From an uncultured Clostridia bacterium (lineage in GTDB: Bacteria; Bacillota; Clostridia; Oscillospirales; Acutalibacteraceae), in NCBI GenBank assembly GCA_946500295.1, contig CAMMVF010000022.1, positions 1 through 41,661 of the forward strand: a DNA stretch of 41,661 nt, in the 5' to 3' direction. Below the pieces are notes generated by a model that made no database searches, was not told the DNA's origin, and saw nothing but the letters and a program-made list of their open reading frames with translations. The translations under genes were made by a program, and so were the position numbers. Positions 33,936-41,603 of the stretch are shown one piece after another. Every line of letters begins with the position of its first letter. Position 1 is the first letter of the stretch.

Positions 33936-34015
33936 CTATTTAAAAATATTTTTAAATAGATATTGACGCCGAGCCTGTTCTTTGCTATAATCTATTTAAA
34001 GAATTTTTTAAATAG
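33936..34015 (+). promoter_or_regulatory. promoter flanked by two identical operators of the sdpR-like gene
   Basis: CTATTTAAA-N6-TTTAAATAG occurs twice: 33936-33959 and 33992-34015. Between them lie TTGACG (33963-33968), 17 bp, and TATAAT (33986-33991). One operator is just upstream of -35 and the other just after -10, consistent with looping autorepression by the encoded ArsR-type regulator. Confidence 0.85.
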
Positions 34016-34030
34016 TTCGGAGGTGGAAGC

Positions 34031-34306
34031 TTGGCAATACACGAGCTTCTGGCGGCTTTGTCAGACCCTCACCGCAGAAATATCCTGCAAAAGCTCAAGG
34101 AGGGGAAAATCAACTCCGGCGACCTGGCAGCGGCGCTGGATATGACGCCGCAGGCGTTGTCATACCACCTGGGAAAGCTTAAGAAGGCGGATTTAATCTA
34201 CGAAACCCGACAGAAGAACTTTATCTTTTACGAGCTGAATCTCTCTGTTTTAGACGAAGTAATTATGTGGCTCAACGACTTAAAAGGAGGCAAAAATGAA
34301 AGCTAA
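34031..34306 (+). CDS. ArsR-family regulator, SdpR-like
   Basis: 91 residues, a compact winged-helix repressor: LLAALSDPHRRNILQKLKEG, SGDLAAALDMTPQALSYHLGKLKKADLI (recognition helix) and a wing RQKNFIFYELN. There is no metal-binding Cys motif, which fits the SdpR group rather than metal sensors. The start is TTG with CGGAGGTGG before it. It overlaps the SdpI-like gene by 11 bp. In Bacillus subtilis SdpR represses its own operon until SdpI binds it at the membrane in response to the SdpC toxin. Confidence 0.85.
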   Translation: MAIHELLAALSDPHRRNILQKLKEGKINSGDLAAALDMTPQALSYHLGKLKKADLIYETRQKNFIFYELNLSVLDEVIMWLNDLKGGKNES

Positions 34307-34955
34307 AAAAATTATACTCTATGTTCTTATGTTTCTGCCCTTAGGCTTTTGCTTAATCGCTCTGCCCTTTCTGCCGGAACAGATTCCAGCCCACTACGGC
34401 TTTAACAATCAGGTAGATCGCTGGGGCAGCAAGTACGAGGTTTTGATTTTCCCTTTGATTTCAATTCTGTTCGGCATTATCATGCTCATCGCCGCCTGGT
34501 ACGCTTCTCGGAAAGAAGAAAGCGGAAAAAACAACGAAAATATCTGCATTATCACAGGAATCTGCTGTCTTGTTCTCTTCAATGCAATGGCTGCGTACTT
34601 TCTCTACACTGATTTTAATCAAGTGCAAAATCTATCCTCAACCGGCATTAATATAAATCAGCTTATTTTTGCAATTATAGGCATTTTTATGATAATCATC
34701 GGAAACATAATGCCCAAGACGCGATTGAATTCTATAATAGGCTTGAGGACAAAGTGGAGCATGAAAAACGAAGCCGTCTGGAAAAAGAGCCAGCGGTTCG
34801 GAGGAATTTCATTTATAACGGCAGGAATTATTATATTCGTCATAAGCTTACTCACAAGTGGCTTTACCTGCCTGTTGATTTCACTCAGCATCATATTAGC
34901 AGTCAGCGTTGTTGATGTCATTTACACTTATATAGCGGCGAAAAATACGAATTGA
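34296..34955 (+). CDS. SdpI/YhfL-family immunity-like membrane protein
   Basis: 219 residues with about six transmembrane segments. The N-terminal part matches DUF1648 (LPEQIPAHYGFNNQVDRWGSK) and the C-terminal part SdpI (GNIMPKTRLNSIIGLRTKWSMKNEAVWKKSQRFGG). SdpI protects cells from the SdpC killing peptide and can sequester SdpR. No sdpC-like gene lies nearby, so the pair could defend against peptides of other cells. AAGGAGGC lies before the ATG. Confidence 0.88.
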   Translation: MKAKKIILYVLMFLPLGFCLIALPFLPEQIPAHYGFNNQVDRWGSKYEVLIFPLISILFGIIMLIAAWYASRKEESGKNNENICIITGICCLVLFNAMAAYFLYTDFNQVQNLSSTGININQLIFAIIGIFMIIIGNIMPKTRLNSIIGLRTKWSMKNEAVWKKSQRFGGISFITAGIIIFVISLLTSGFTCLLISLSIILAVSVVDVIYTYIAAKNTN

Positions 34956-35007
34956 ATAAATAACTTAAAACGGACGGAGATAGCTCAATTATCTCCGTCC
35001 GTTATTT
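34935..35007. repeat. 73-bp direct repeat (copy 1): end of sdpI plus its terminator
   Basis: Nearly identical to 41072-41142 (three or four differences). It includes GCGGCGAAAA, GAATTGAATAAATAACTT and a terminator stem AACGGACGGAGATA (34969-34982) / TATCTCCGTCCGTT (34990-35003) followed here by TTTTTT, so it ends the sdpR-sdpI transcript. Confidence 0.85.
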
Positions 35008-35057
35008 TTTCGCCAAAAGTGAAAATTCACCCCTTTTCTAGCGCCTAAACGCAGGGG
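35006..35057. repeat. partial copy of hairpins 3-4 of the 21.8-kb hairpin chain
   Basis: TTTTTTCGCC, GAAAATTCACCCCTT and an AGCGC..TAA.CG.AGGGG block match 21815-21869 in order. The spacer 35008-35176 has no gene. Confidence 0.6.
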
Positions 35058-35115
35058 AGCAAGGCTGAGATTTTGTATTTTCCGTCGCAAAATCTCAGCT
35101 CATTTCTCCCTTTTA

Positions 35116-35135
35116 TGTTATCATATACGATGACA
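35116..35135. promoter_or_regulatory. near copy of the XRE-regulator palindrome
   Basis: 18 of 20 bp match the core of the perfect palindrome at 3482-3501. It lies downstream of the ABC permease gene, where its use as an operator is not obvious. Confidence 0.4.
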
Positions 35136-35176
35136 AATATCAAGCTCCCGCTTGAAGCTTTGCGGCGGCTCGTTTT

Positions 35177-36418
35177 TTACAGCTCCTCCTTGAGGTATTT
35201 TACAATCTCGACCCTTGTACACTGATACGCAAAAAGCAGACTGAACGTCAAAGTCAGGAAAAAGACAAAAATCGCAAAAAGAAGCGCCGACTCTGGGTTG
35301 AGGGTGATAATATAGTTGTTGTTAAATACCAGCTTGTGTATATTCATCACGGCGCACACAACGCAGACGGATAAAATTATATTCACCGACATAACCGCAA
35401 GCCCCTCGGTCACAAATTGAAGCATAATGTGCGGCTTGCCCGCTCCGAGGGCACGCTTGGTTCCGATTTCAAATTTTCTGTCGTTGAGGGCGTTTGCAAA
35501 CGAGCTGTAAAGATTGATTCCCAGCAAAACAAAAAGCACCGCCGCAATAATATATTTATTTGACACCGCCGACATTTTTTCGGAAATGGCGGTATTTTGC
35601 AAAGTATAAATCTCCTCGCAGGCCAGGTTGAGATTCCGGGTCTGCTGAATCACAAGCTCCTGCTTGTCTGTGTATATTGTCAGCGAAATGTTTTCAATTT
35701 CACAGTCAAAGTCGCTTACCGACGCTGCGCTGACATACACAGGGTCGGAGACCGTGATGTAGTTCATAACGGAATCCGATTCATACTTCGAGTCCATAAG
35801 CTCCGCGCCCGATTCCATGTCCGACTGCGCACTCCCCTTCATATAACCCGCAATCTCGCTTGAATACGAACCGATAATTTCATAAAGCTTCAAAACGCTT
35901 TGCCCTTCGCCGTCCGTAAACACCAGCCTGATTCGTTTTTTTCCGTCCTCATCGGGGGTAATGGAGTGATACATCGGCTCTGATACAACCGCCTCGCCCG
36001 GCTCCAGCGAAAGCTCCCAATCGCCGTTTATCATGAGCCTCGACGGACCTGTTTCTCCGCTCAGTCTTGCCGAAGTGAATATACCCCACACATAACTCGG
36101 CATCAATCTCACTTCGCATTCGGTGCCAAACGAGGTTTGAGCGTCGGTTGTCTTTATGTAATAATAATGCGTCTCGGGTAGCTTGTCGAGCTGGTTAGTC
36201 AAAGCCTTCAAGCTCCCGGCCTCATTCGCCGAATTTTGAGACAAAATAATATTGGGACTTTCACTGAACAATTCCTTGTAATTGTTGTATATCTCCGAAT
36301 CGGTGTACATGAGATACCCGAACATAATCGAAAAGGACAAAAGTGCCGTGACTGACAGCAAAAGATAATTTGCATATGTTTTCTTTATCATCAAAAAGGA
36401 ATGTTTAAGTATTTTCAT
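35177..36418 (-). CDS. FtsX/MacB-type ABC transporter permease
   Basis: 413 residues. One N-terminal transmembrane segment (about 15-37), a large extracytoplasmic domain (about 40-290) and three C-terminal segments (about 297-315, 340-365, 382-405). FEIGTKRALGAGKPHIMLQFVTEGL is the conserved FtsX cytoplasmic coupling loop. Such permeases with a LolD-like ATPase move peptides, lipoproteins or toxins out, or act mechanically on the envelope. It overlaps the ATPase gene by 14 bp. Confidence 0.85.
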   Translation of the reverse strand: MKILKHSFLMIKKTYANYLLLSVTALLSFSIMFGYLMYTDSEIYNNYKELFSESPNIILSQNSANEAGSLKALTNQLDKLPETHYYYIKTTDAQTSFGTECEVRLMPSYVWGIFTSARLSGETGPSRLMINGDWELSLEPGEAVVSEPMYHSITPDEDGKKRIRLVFTDGEGQSVLKLYEIIGSYSSEIAGYMKGSAQSDMESGAELMDSKYESDSVMNYITVSDPVYVSAASVSDFDCEIENISLTIYTDKQELVIQQTRNLNLACEEIYTLQNTAISEKMSAVSNKYIIAAVLFVLLGINLYSSFANALNDRKFEIGTKRALGAGKPHIMLQFVTEGLAVMSVNIILSVCVVCAVMNIHKLVFNNNYIITLNPESALLFAIFVFFLTLTFSLLFAYQCTRVEIVKYLKEEL

Positions 36419-37055
36419 TTAAAACACCGTTTTTCAAAGTGAACACCTGCTTTGATCTTTTGGCTATGGCCTCGTCATGAGTAATCATGATAACAGCCCT
36501 GCCCTTTTTGTTTTCTTTTTCAAGCAGGTCGAGCACCGTTTGAGTATTAAACCTGTCGAGATTTCCCGTTGGCTCGTCGGCAATAATCAAAGACGGGTTC
36601 AAAAGCAGCGCACGGGCAATTGCGACTCTCTGCTTTTCGCCGCCGCTGAGAAGCACAACCCTTTTGTCAAGCAGCCCTCCGATGTCGAGCGAATCAATGA
36701 TTTCGTCCAAATCGGCGGGCTTTTTCTTTGAATAAAGCGTGGGCAGCATTATATTTTCTCTGCAGGTAAGCGTGGGAATGAGGTTGTACGACTGAAAGAT
36801 AAAGCCGATGTTTTCGCTTCTCAATTTGGAGTAATCCCTGTCGTTTTTTATCACGACGTCGTTAAAGGTGTAAACTCCGCCGTCAAAGCCCTCAATCAAG
36901 CCCAAAATATTCATCAGCGTTGACTTGCCCGAGCCCGATTTCCCGACAATTGTCACATAGCTGTAATTTTCAACCTTAAGACAAATGTCCTTCAGCACCG
37001 GCCGGTCGTAGCTCTTCCTTACCCCCTGCAATTCGATATTTAAGCTTTCAATCAT
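36405..37055 (-). CDS. LolD/MacB-type ABC ATPase
   Basis: 216 residues. Walker A GKSGSGKST (about 38-46), Q-loop IFQSYNLIPTLT, signature LSGGEKQRVAIARALL, Walker B LIIADEPTGNLD and H-loop ITHDE are all intact. It pairs with the overlapping permease. The adaptor gene just upstream on the strand is damaged, so the transporter may be incomplete. Confidence 0.92.
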   Translation of the reverse strand: MIESLNIELQGVRKSYDRPVLKDICLKVENYSYVTIVGKSGSGKSTLMNILGLIEGFDGGVYTFNDVVIKNDRDYSKLRSENIGFIFQSYNLIPTLTCRENIMLPTLYSKKKPADLDEIIDSLDIGGLLDKRVVLLSGGEKQRVAIARALLLNPSLIIADEPTGNLDRFNTQTVLDLLEKENKKGRAVIMITHDEAIAKRSKQVFTLKNGVLNENT

Positions 37056-37058
37056 ATC

Positions 37059-37553
37059 CTACTCCACCCGAGATTTGAGCAGCTCCTTATATCCCGAATC
37101 ACACAAGGTGCCCTCGTCAATATTCAGCACGCCCACAACCTCCTCGGCTTCAAAACCGATTTCAATCTCCATCTCATCCACAAGATAGTGGTTTTCATCG
37201 ACAACCCTCACAAAATAAGAACCGTCAGCCTCTTTTTGATACACACAGTCCTTGTCAAGCGTCAAAACATCCGTGTAGCTCTTTCCGGTGTAAATTTTGA
37301 GATCCTTCACCTCTTGGCCATACATATAATCCGCATTTTCGACGGAAAATACTATTTTCCCCTGTCCGTCCTCAATAATATTTGACACCGAGTCCACCCA
37401 AACCCTGCTGCCGTCGTCCAGCTTCAAGCTCTGGCTATCACGAACACTGTTAATAACAGACAAATCCGCCGGACAGCTCAGCTGCAGCTGTTCAAAGGTG
37501 CGCAGCTTGACATAGCCCCCCGCAAAAAGCGGTGTCGGTTGCTTTATGTATTG
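37059..37553 (-). pseudogene. C-terminal remnant of the transporter's adaptor (HlyD-like) or accessory protein
   Basis: A frame of about 165 codons is open from just after a stop at 37556-37554. Its sequence (FAGGYVKLRTFEQLQLSCPADLSVINSVRD and later VVGVLNIDEGTLCDSG) is protein-like, but the only possible start is an internal TTG with no ribosome site. SFS such as LDDGSRVWVDSVSN and YFVRVVDENHYLV resemble the beta-rich end of periplasmic/extracellular adaptors of MacB-type pumps. It lies 3 bp before the ATPase gene. The missing N-terminus is probably the remnant at 39389-39463. Confidence 0.55.
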
Positions 37554-37681
37554 TCAGTATGACTTTTGCGTTGTTGGCTGTGAAATATAGTCTGTTGGAT
37601 ATTAATGTGGTAAGCTGGTGGATTGGATTTTCTACTGGACTAAATATTTTGTATCATGGCTGTTATAAAAGTAGCTATTAA
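37532..37681 (+). pseudogene. C-terminal fragment of a membrane protein
   Basis: About 48 codons give two hydrophobic segments (SVALCIVSMTFALLAVKYS and VVSWWIGFSTGLNILYHGC) ending at TAA 37681. There is a GTG at its start but no ribosome site, and the left edge meets the truncated adaptor frame on the other strand. It looks like the cut end of a longer membrane protein. Family not recognised. Confidence 0.45.
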
Positions 37682-37694
37682 GCTGTAAAAGTTA

Positions 37695-37727
37695 CTCCCA
37701 CGGGCAGATAGAGTCTGCTCGTGGGAG
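37695..37727. other. hairpin after the membrane-protein fragment
   Basis: CTCCCACG (37695-37702) pairs with CGTGGGAG (37720-37727) with an inner GCAGA/TCTGC stem. No T-run follows. Confidence 0.5.
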
Positions 37728-37794
37728 GGTAATATACAAAGGATCAAACTGAAATTTGGGCGTGCTTAACAATATAATATTTGATAATTTAATT

Positions 37795-38265
37795 TTATTC
37801 TCCTTGTGGAACATTTTCGTTTAAACTCTTATTACGATAATTCAAATTCGTACGAAGAGTATATCCCTGCTCTTCCCAAAAATCATTTGCCACATCATTG
37901 TCTTTAAAAACCAATCCAAATACTTTAGTGATACCTTCTTTGCGTAGCGCATCTTCTGCCTTTTGAACAAGCATACGTGCTATTCCTTGGCGACGACAAT
38001 TTGGATGAACGCACATGTGATGAATGATTGCCCGTCTTCCATCATGTCCCGTAAGTATAACTCCAACTACCTTGATATCATTCTCTGTGCCATCATTCAT
38101 GTATGCCAAAAAACAAGTCGTCGGATTACGCTTCAAGTATCTTTCAATTCCATCTTTGCTATCATCTACTGGGTTCATTGCACGTCTTGATTGTTCCGTG
38201 CTATTCCAAAGTTCATAGATTCTGTCATAATCACCAATTACAACAGGTCTAATTTTAATATTCAT
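37795..38265 (-). CDS. GNAT-family N-acetyltransferase
   Basis: 156 residues. VVGVILTGHDGRRAIIHHMCVHPNCRRQGIARMLVQKAEDAL contains the beta 4 strand and the acetyl-CoA loop R-R-Q-G-I-A, and the end FWEEQGYTLRTNLNY is typical of the superfamily. Substrate unknown. GGAGGAAAAAAATT precedes the ATG. It is part of the AT-rich block that splits the adaptor gene and has lower GC than the flanking ABC genes. Confidence 0.85.
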   Translation of the reverse strand: MNIKIRPVVIGDYDRIYELWNSTEQSRRAMNPVDDSKDGIERYLKRNPTTCFLAYMNDGTENDIKVVGVILTGHDGRRAIIHHMCVHPNCRRQGIARMLVQKAEDALRKEGITKVFGLVFKDNDVANDFWEEQGYTLRTNLNYRNKSLNENVPQGE

Positions 38266-38379
38266 AATTTTTTTCCTCCACCAAATTCAAATCTTCTGTT
38301 GCTTTCAATCTCTCCACAAGACTGAAAGTTTCACCTGTTCGACAGATTAGGAGATAACGATTTCTATTATCTCTCTTCG

Positions 38380-38946
38380 TTACTTATTTCTTCTAATAAA
38401 TTTATTAAGCATATGGAGTATATATCCTAACACCCATAATATAATTGCAAGAACAACAAGAATCACAAGTGGAATTAAACCAGTATAATCCATAAAAATC
38501 AAACTAGCTGGAAACGGACAACTACCGCTTATTTTGAAAAGAACAAATGCAAACAACATATATAGCAGAGGAAAAAGCACAACTGATAATGTACCTTTCC
38601 AATTCATAATTCTTTGGTCGCAGAATACAAACCAATAAATCACTAGGATAATCGGATTTATTATATGTATAAACCAAAATGCACCATCCAAATTCAATCC
38701 AATAGAAACTGTTGCGATGAAAATAATGAATATGTCAACCATACATGCCAAATATATACAAGCATTTAAAGGTTTTTCATGCTTTTGCTGATGTAAATAG
38801 GATATAAAGAATGTAATACCCACAAGCAAACCCGAAATAAAGCAATATTCACTCATATAGGAAACATCTTTGTAATATCCCAATATAACACTTAAAATGA
38901 ACAGAATGCTTAATGCCAAATCTATATATTTTCTTATCTTACTCAT
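38380..38946 (-). CDS. multi-pass membrane protein, Pr6Pr-like
   Basis: 188 residues with about six transmembrane segments (10-24, 33-49, 63-82, 90-108, 117-137, 155-177). The motif FWFIHIINPIILVIYWFVFCDQRIMNW resembles the Pr6Pr family, membrane proteins of unknown function related to eukaryotic AIG1-like proteins. GAGGAATTAA lies before the ATG. Confidence 0.6.
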   Translation of the reverse strand: MSKIRKYIDLALSILFILSVILGYYKDVSYMSEYCFISGLLVGITFFISYLHQQKHEKPLNACIYLACMVDIFIIFIATVSIGLNLDGAFWFIHIINPIILVIYWFVFCDQRIMNWKGTLSVVLFPLLYMLFAFVLFKISGSCPFPASLIFMDYTGLIPLVILVVLAIILWVLGYILHMLNKFIRRNK

Positions 38947-39072
38947 TTAATTCCTCCACAAATTCAAATTTCACTCCCTATTGTACCACGCATAATTCTT
39001 ATATTCCACTTATATTTTTCTAAAGATTCTTAAAAAGGTGGACTGCCATTACGTAACAATCCACCCATAAAT

Positions 39073-39312
39073 TTACCACACTTCCAGACTGTCCTCAGCA
39101 TCCACCCATGCCTGCATCTCACCCGCTAAAGCCAATCGAGCATATTCCATAGGATTGTCAATAGCAAGTGCATTTAATGCACACTGTGAATTAGGTGTGG
39201 TTTTTAATCCATCTTCTGCCTTATTACAATCAATGCGTAAAAGCATATTATCAAAAGTGGTTATATCAATACTATTGCTGTACTGGTTATATGTAGCATA
39301 TATAAGTTTCAT
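39073..39312 (-). CDS. DUF6061-like small protein
   Basis: 79 residues, soluble, acidic. MKLIYATYNQYSNSIDITT and LRIDCNKAEDGLKTTPNSQCALNALAIDNPMEYARLALAGEMQAWV are close to a small Clostridia family I know as DUF6061. No function is known. AAAGGATG precedes the ATG. It is often found in accessory regions, matching its place in the AT-rich block. Confidence 0.6.
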   Translation of the reverse strand: MKLIYATYNQYSNSIDITTFDNMLLRIDCNKAEDGLKTTPNSQCALNALAIDNPMEYARLALAGEMQAWVDAEDSLEVW

Positions 39313-39388
39313 TGCTTTTCATCCTTTCGTATTTATTACAGATAAGCCGGTTGTATTGATAAATTTTTGTGTGTCCTAGAATTATCCT

Positions 39389-39463
39389 TTAGAACGTGAA
39401 GCACACCAGTGAAGCAAAAAATATAAATATTCCAATCCCAATCAACAGCTTTTTAATTTTCAT
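39389..39463 (-). pseudogene. 24-codon N-terminal remnant or small membrane peptide after the lipoprotein
   Basis: ATG follows a weak GGGG-type ribosome site and encodes MKIKKLLIGIGIFIFFASLV and four more residues, then TAA. It begins 14 bp after the lipoprotein stop, as a next operon gene would. The sequence is a basic start plus one transmembrane segment, as at the beginning of HlyD/MacA-type adaptors. It could equally be a real small membrane peptide. Confidence 0.4.
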
Positions 39464-39476
39464 ACAAAACCCCGTC

Positions 39477-40601
39477 TTACTGCATCGGATAAACCTCAAA
39501 ATAAGAGCTGAAATCGACATTATCCTTGTACATCGCATACATCATCTGAGGGTCATATCGGGTTTCGCAAAGAACCTGATTCCCCACAACATAAGTCTCT
39601 CCGCCCGACTCATACTCAATGAGGATGTAGATATTCACGGAATAATTCAGATTTTCGGCAAGCTTTGTGTCCTTCAGCTCATAATTAAAGGTGGCCTCGC
39701 AGCCCTTTTCAATCTCAAAGTCCTCGCCCTTTTTCCATCTCTGATTAATATTGAGGTCGTCCGACGTCAAATCAATGCTCACGTTCTCTATTGAAAGAGT
39801 GTCCGAATCGGTCAAAAGCCTAATATCCTTGATCACAATGTCCTCATTTACCTCCGCCACCTGAGGAGGCAAGGTCATAAGCCCGTCTGACCGCCCTCCG
39901 ATGTTCACTCCCCAGCTTCCGAAGGAGTTAAAAAGCAGGTCGTACTCCCCGAAATTACTCCTTTCACTGCGTTTTTCAATACAACTGATGGTTCCGATGT
40001 CCACGGTAGAAGAGTCTCCGTTTATAATAACCTCCATCTCGTTGACTTTTGAACCCGGGTTAAGGGTATCCGTATCAATGTTTACAACGTAGCTGTTGTC
40101 GTAAAAATCGGGAAAAAGCTCGTCAGAAAGCCCCTGATATTCCTCGTCGACCTTGACGCGATACTCAAGAAGCTCCTCGTCATCCGTCACGCCTTCAGCT
40201 TCCTTCAGCTTTTTCCAGTCGGCGCCGTTATACTGCAAACAAATATGCTCGTCAAACTTTCCTTCCTGCTTAATTGATTCAGCAAAGCTAAGCTCACACT
40301 CGCCAAAATCCCCGAGGTCAACCTCCACATCTCCGTCCGACAACGGCTGTTTTGACAAAATATGCAGCCTGAAGGCGGAAGTCATTGTGTAGCCTTTTTC
40401 AATTTCCAAGTTCAATTCATTTACACAGATTATGTATTCGTCTCCGAGTGAACTCGGTAGAAGCTTATAAATTTCCGAAGTGTTGCTTGTCGAATTTCCG
40501 CCGCTGCCCGAGCTGTCGCCGCCGTCGGTCGAACAGCCCACAGCCCCGAGCAGAAGGCAGCCGGCAATGGCCAAGGCCAAAAATCTCTTTACCCTCATCA
40601 T
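39477..40601 (-). CDS. lipoprotein linked to the MacB-type ABC genes
   Basis: 374 residues. The signal peptide ends in a lipobox GAVGC (Cys at about 23), followed by a Gly/Ser/Asn linker (about 24-42) and a large beta-rich globular part with Asp/Glu-rich loops. No family is recognised. Two ATG codons are adjacent; GAGGTAGG suits the first. It is on the same strand as the ABC genes and was probably the first gene of that operon before the AT-rich block was inserted. Promoter TTGACA-17-TATGAT lies about 345 bp upstream. Confidence 0.8.
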   Translation of the reverse strand: MMRVKRFLALAIAGCLLLGAVGCSTDGGDSSGSGGNSTSNTSEIYKLLPSSLGDEYIICVNELNLEIEKGYTMTSAFRLHILSKQPLSDGDVEVDLGDFGECELSFAESIKQEGKFDEHICLQYNGADWKKLKEAEGVTDDEELLEYRVKVDEEYQGLSDELFPDFYDNSYVVNIDTDTLNPGSKVNEMEVIINGDSSTVDIGTISCIEKRSERSNFGEYDLLFNSFGSWGVNIGGRSDGLMTLPPQVAEVNEDIVIKDIRLLTDSDTLSIENVSIDLTSDDLNINQRWKKGEDFEIEKGCEATFNYELKDTKLAENLNYSVNIYILIEYESGGETYVVGNQVLCETRYDPQMMYAMYKDNVDFSSYFEVYPMQ

Positions 40602-41071
40602 ATCCTACCTCACAAATTTAAATTTTTTCTAATACTCATATTCAAGTAGCAATCATCTCGTGCAATCTAGATTGTTGTGTAGAATTCTAGATTAATTGCA
40701 ATTTAGATAGCCACAATATAATATCATTAGCTTCTTCTGAGTTCAATATAATCACAATCTAACATAGGCACAGATGAAATTGTTTTACTATATTTTGTTG
40801 TCCAACCTGTATGATTCAAAGAGCATTTTTTAGCTTAAAATCTACTAATACATATGATTTTTTGATTATAAACAAATATGTAATTTTAAGAATCACGATG
40901 TTATATAATTAATCCCTTTTATATAAACATGTCACATACATTACTAATCATAACACTTATGTATTTTATTGTCAATATTAAGCGCGATAGTAATCGGACT
41001 GAATTTTCTGAATTTATAATTTTATTACTTCTTATATCATTCCTATATCTGTACCCGTCAAAAACCCACAT
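40602..41071 (-). other. long AT-rich leader with inverted repeats upstream of the lipoprotein gene
   Basis: No gene is visible in this stretch. It contains AATCTAGA and TCTAGATT arms about 15 bp apart near 40664-40693 and several A/T-rich palindromes. If the promoter at 40947-40975 is used, the transcript leader is about 330 nt, long enough for regulation. Confidence 0.4.
40947..40975 (-). promoter_or_regulatory. promoter upstream of the lipoprotein gene
   Basis: On the minus strand TTGACA (40975-40970), 17 bp, TATGAT (40952-40947). Confidence 0.65.
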
Positions 41072-41142
41072 GCGGCGAAAATATGAATTGAATAAATAAC
41101 TTAAACGGACGGAGATAGCTCAATTATCTCCGTCCGTTATTT
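41072..41142. repeat. direct repeat (copy 2) of the sdpI 3' end and terminator
   Basis: Near-identical to 34935-35007, including the terminator stem. It follows the 127-residue lipoprotein gene on its 3' side, so it can terminate that gene. Confidence 0.85.
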
Positions 41143-41165
41143 AAAATTAGTTATAGTACCTCAAA

Positions 41166-41549
41166 TCATTTACAACTCTCTGCAATATCTTCAATCACCT
41201 TATAATCATCCGGCGATATCTGATACATATAACTCTCACCGTCCGCAACAATCGAAATATAGTTGTTGCTATAGATATTAAAGGTGTACTTTACCGCCTC
41301 ATCAACATAAGCGTTAAAAGAAAGCCCGCCATCCAAATCATCGTCCTGCGAAGCAGTGCTTGCAGCAGATAAAATTTCGATTATCTGCTCAGTATCAGTA
41401 TCCTTTAATTTGTGCTCAGTTTCATCTGGCATTTTTAGAGCCAAGTACTCTATTTCGGAAAAATCTATTGATTTAGAGGGGTTTTCATTACATCCAACAA
41501 ACATAACCGATACAAATATCAGCATAAAAAACACAAAAGTTCTTTTCAT
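41166..41549 (-). CDS. small lipoprotein of unknown function
   Basis: 127 residues. The signal peptide has a lipobox FVGC (Cys at about 20). The mature part is acidic with strands such as SIDFSEIEYLAL, AVKYTFNIYSNNYISIVADGESYMYQIS, a small beta domain. No family is recognised. It ends just before the repeated terminator at 41104-41142 and has its own upstream terminator from a gene outside the window. Confidence 0.7.
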   Translation of the reverse strand: MKRTFVFFMLIFVSVMFVGCNENPSKSIDFSEIEYLALKMPDETEHKLKDTDTEQIIEILSAASTASQDDDLDGGLSFNAYVDEAVKYTFNIYSNNYISIVADGESYMYQISPDDYKVIEDIAESCK

Positions 41550-41573
41550 ATTCTTGTAATCCTTTTATCTAAA

Positions 41574-41603
41574 AATAAAAAAGCAGGAGACTTAATCTCC
41601 TGC
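41574..41603 (-). terminator. terminator of a gene or RNA beyond the right edge
   Basis: GCAGGAGA / TCTCCTGC stem with a 5-base loop, followed by a T-run on the minus strand. The remaining 58 bases hold no identifiable gene start. Confidence 0.65.

Noticed and set aside
34296-34955. Complete SdpC-type killing system
   Set aside because: Regulator and immunity-like genes are present, but no secreted toxin precursor or its processing genes lie nearby.
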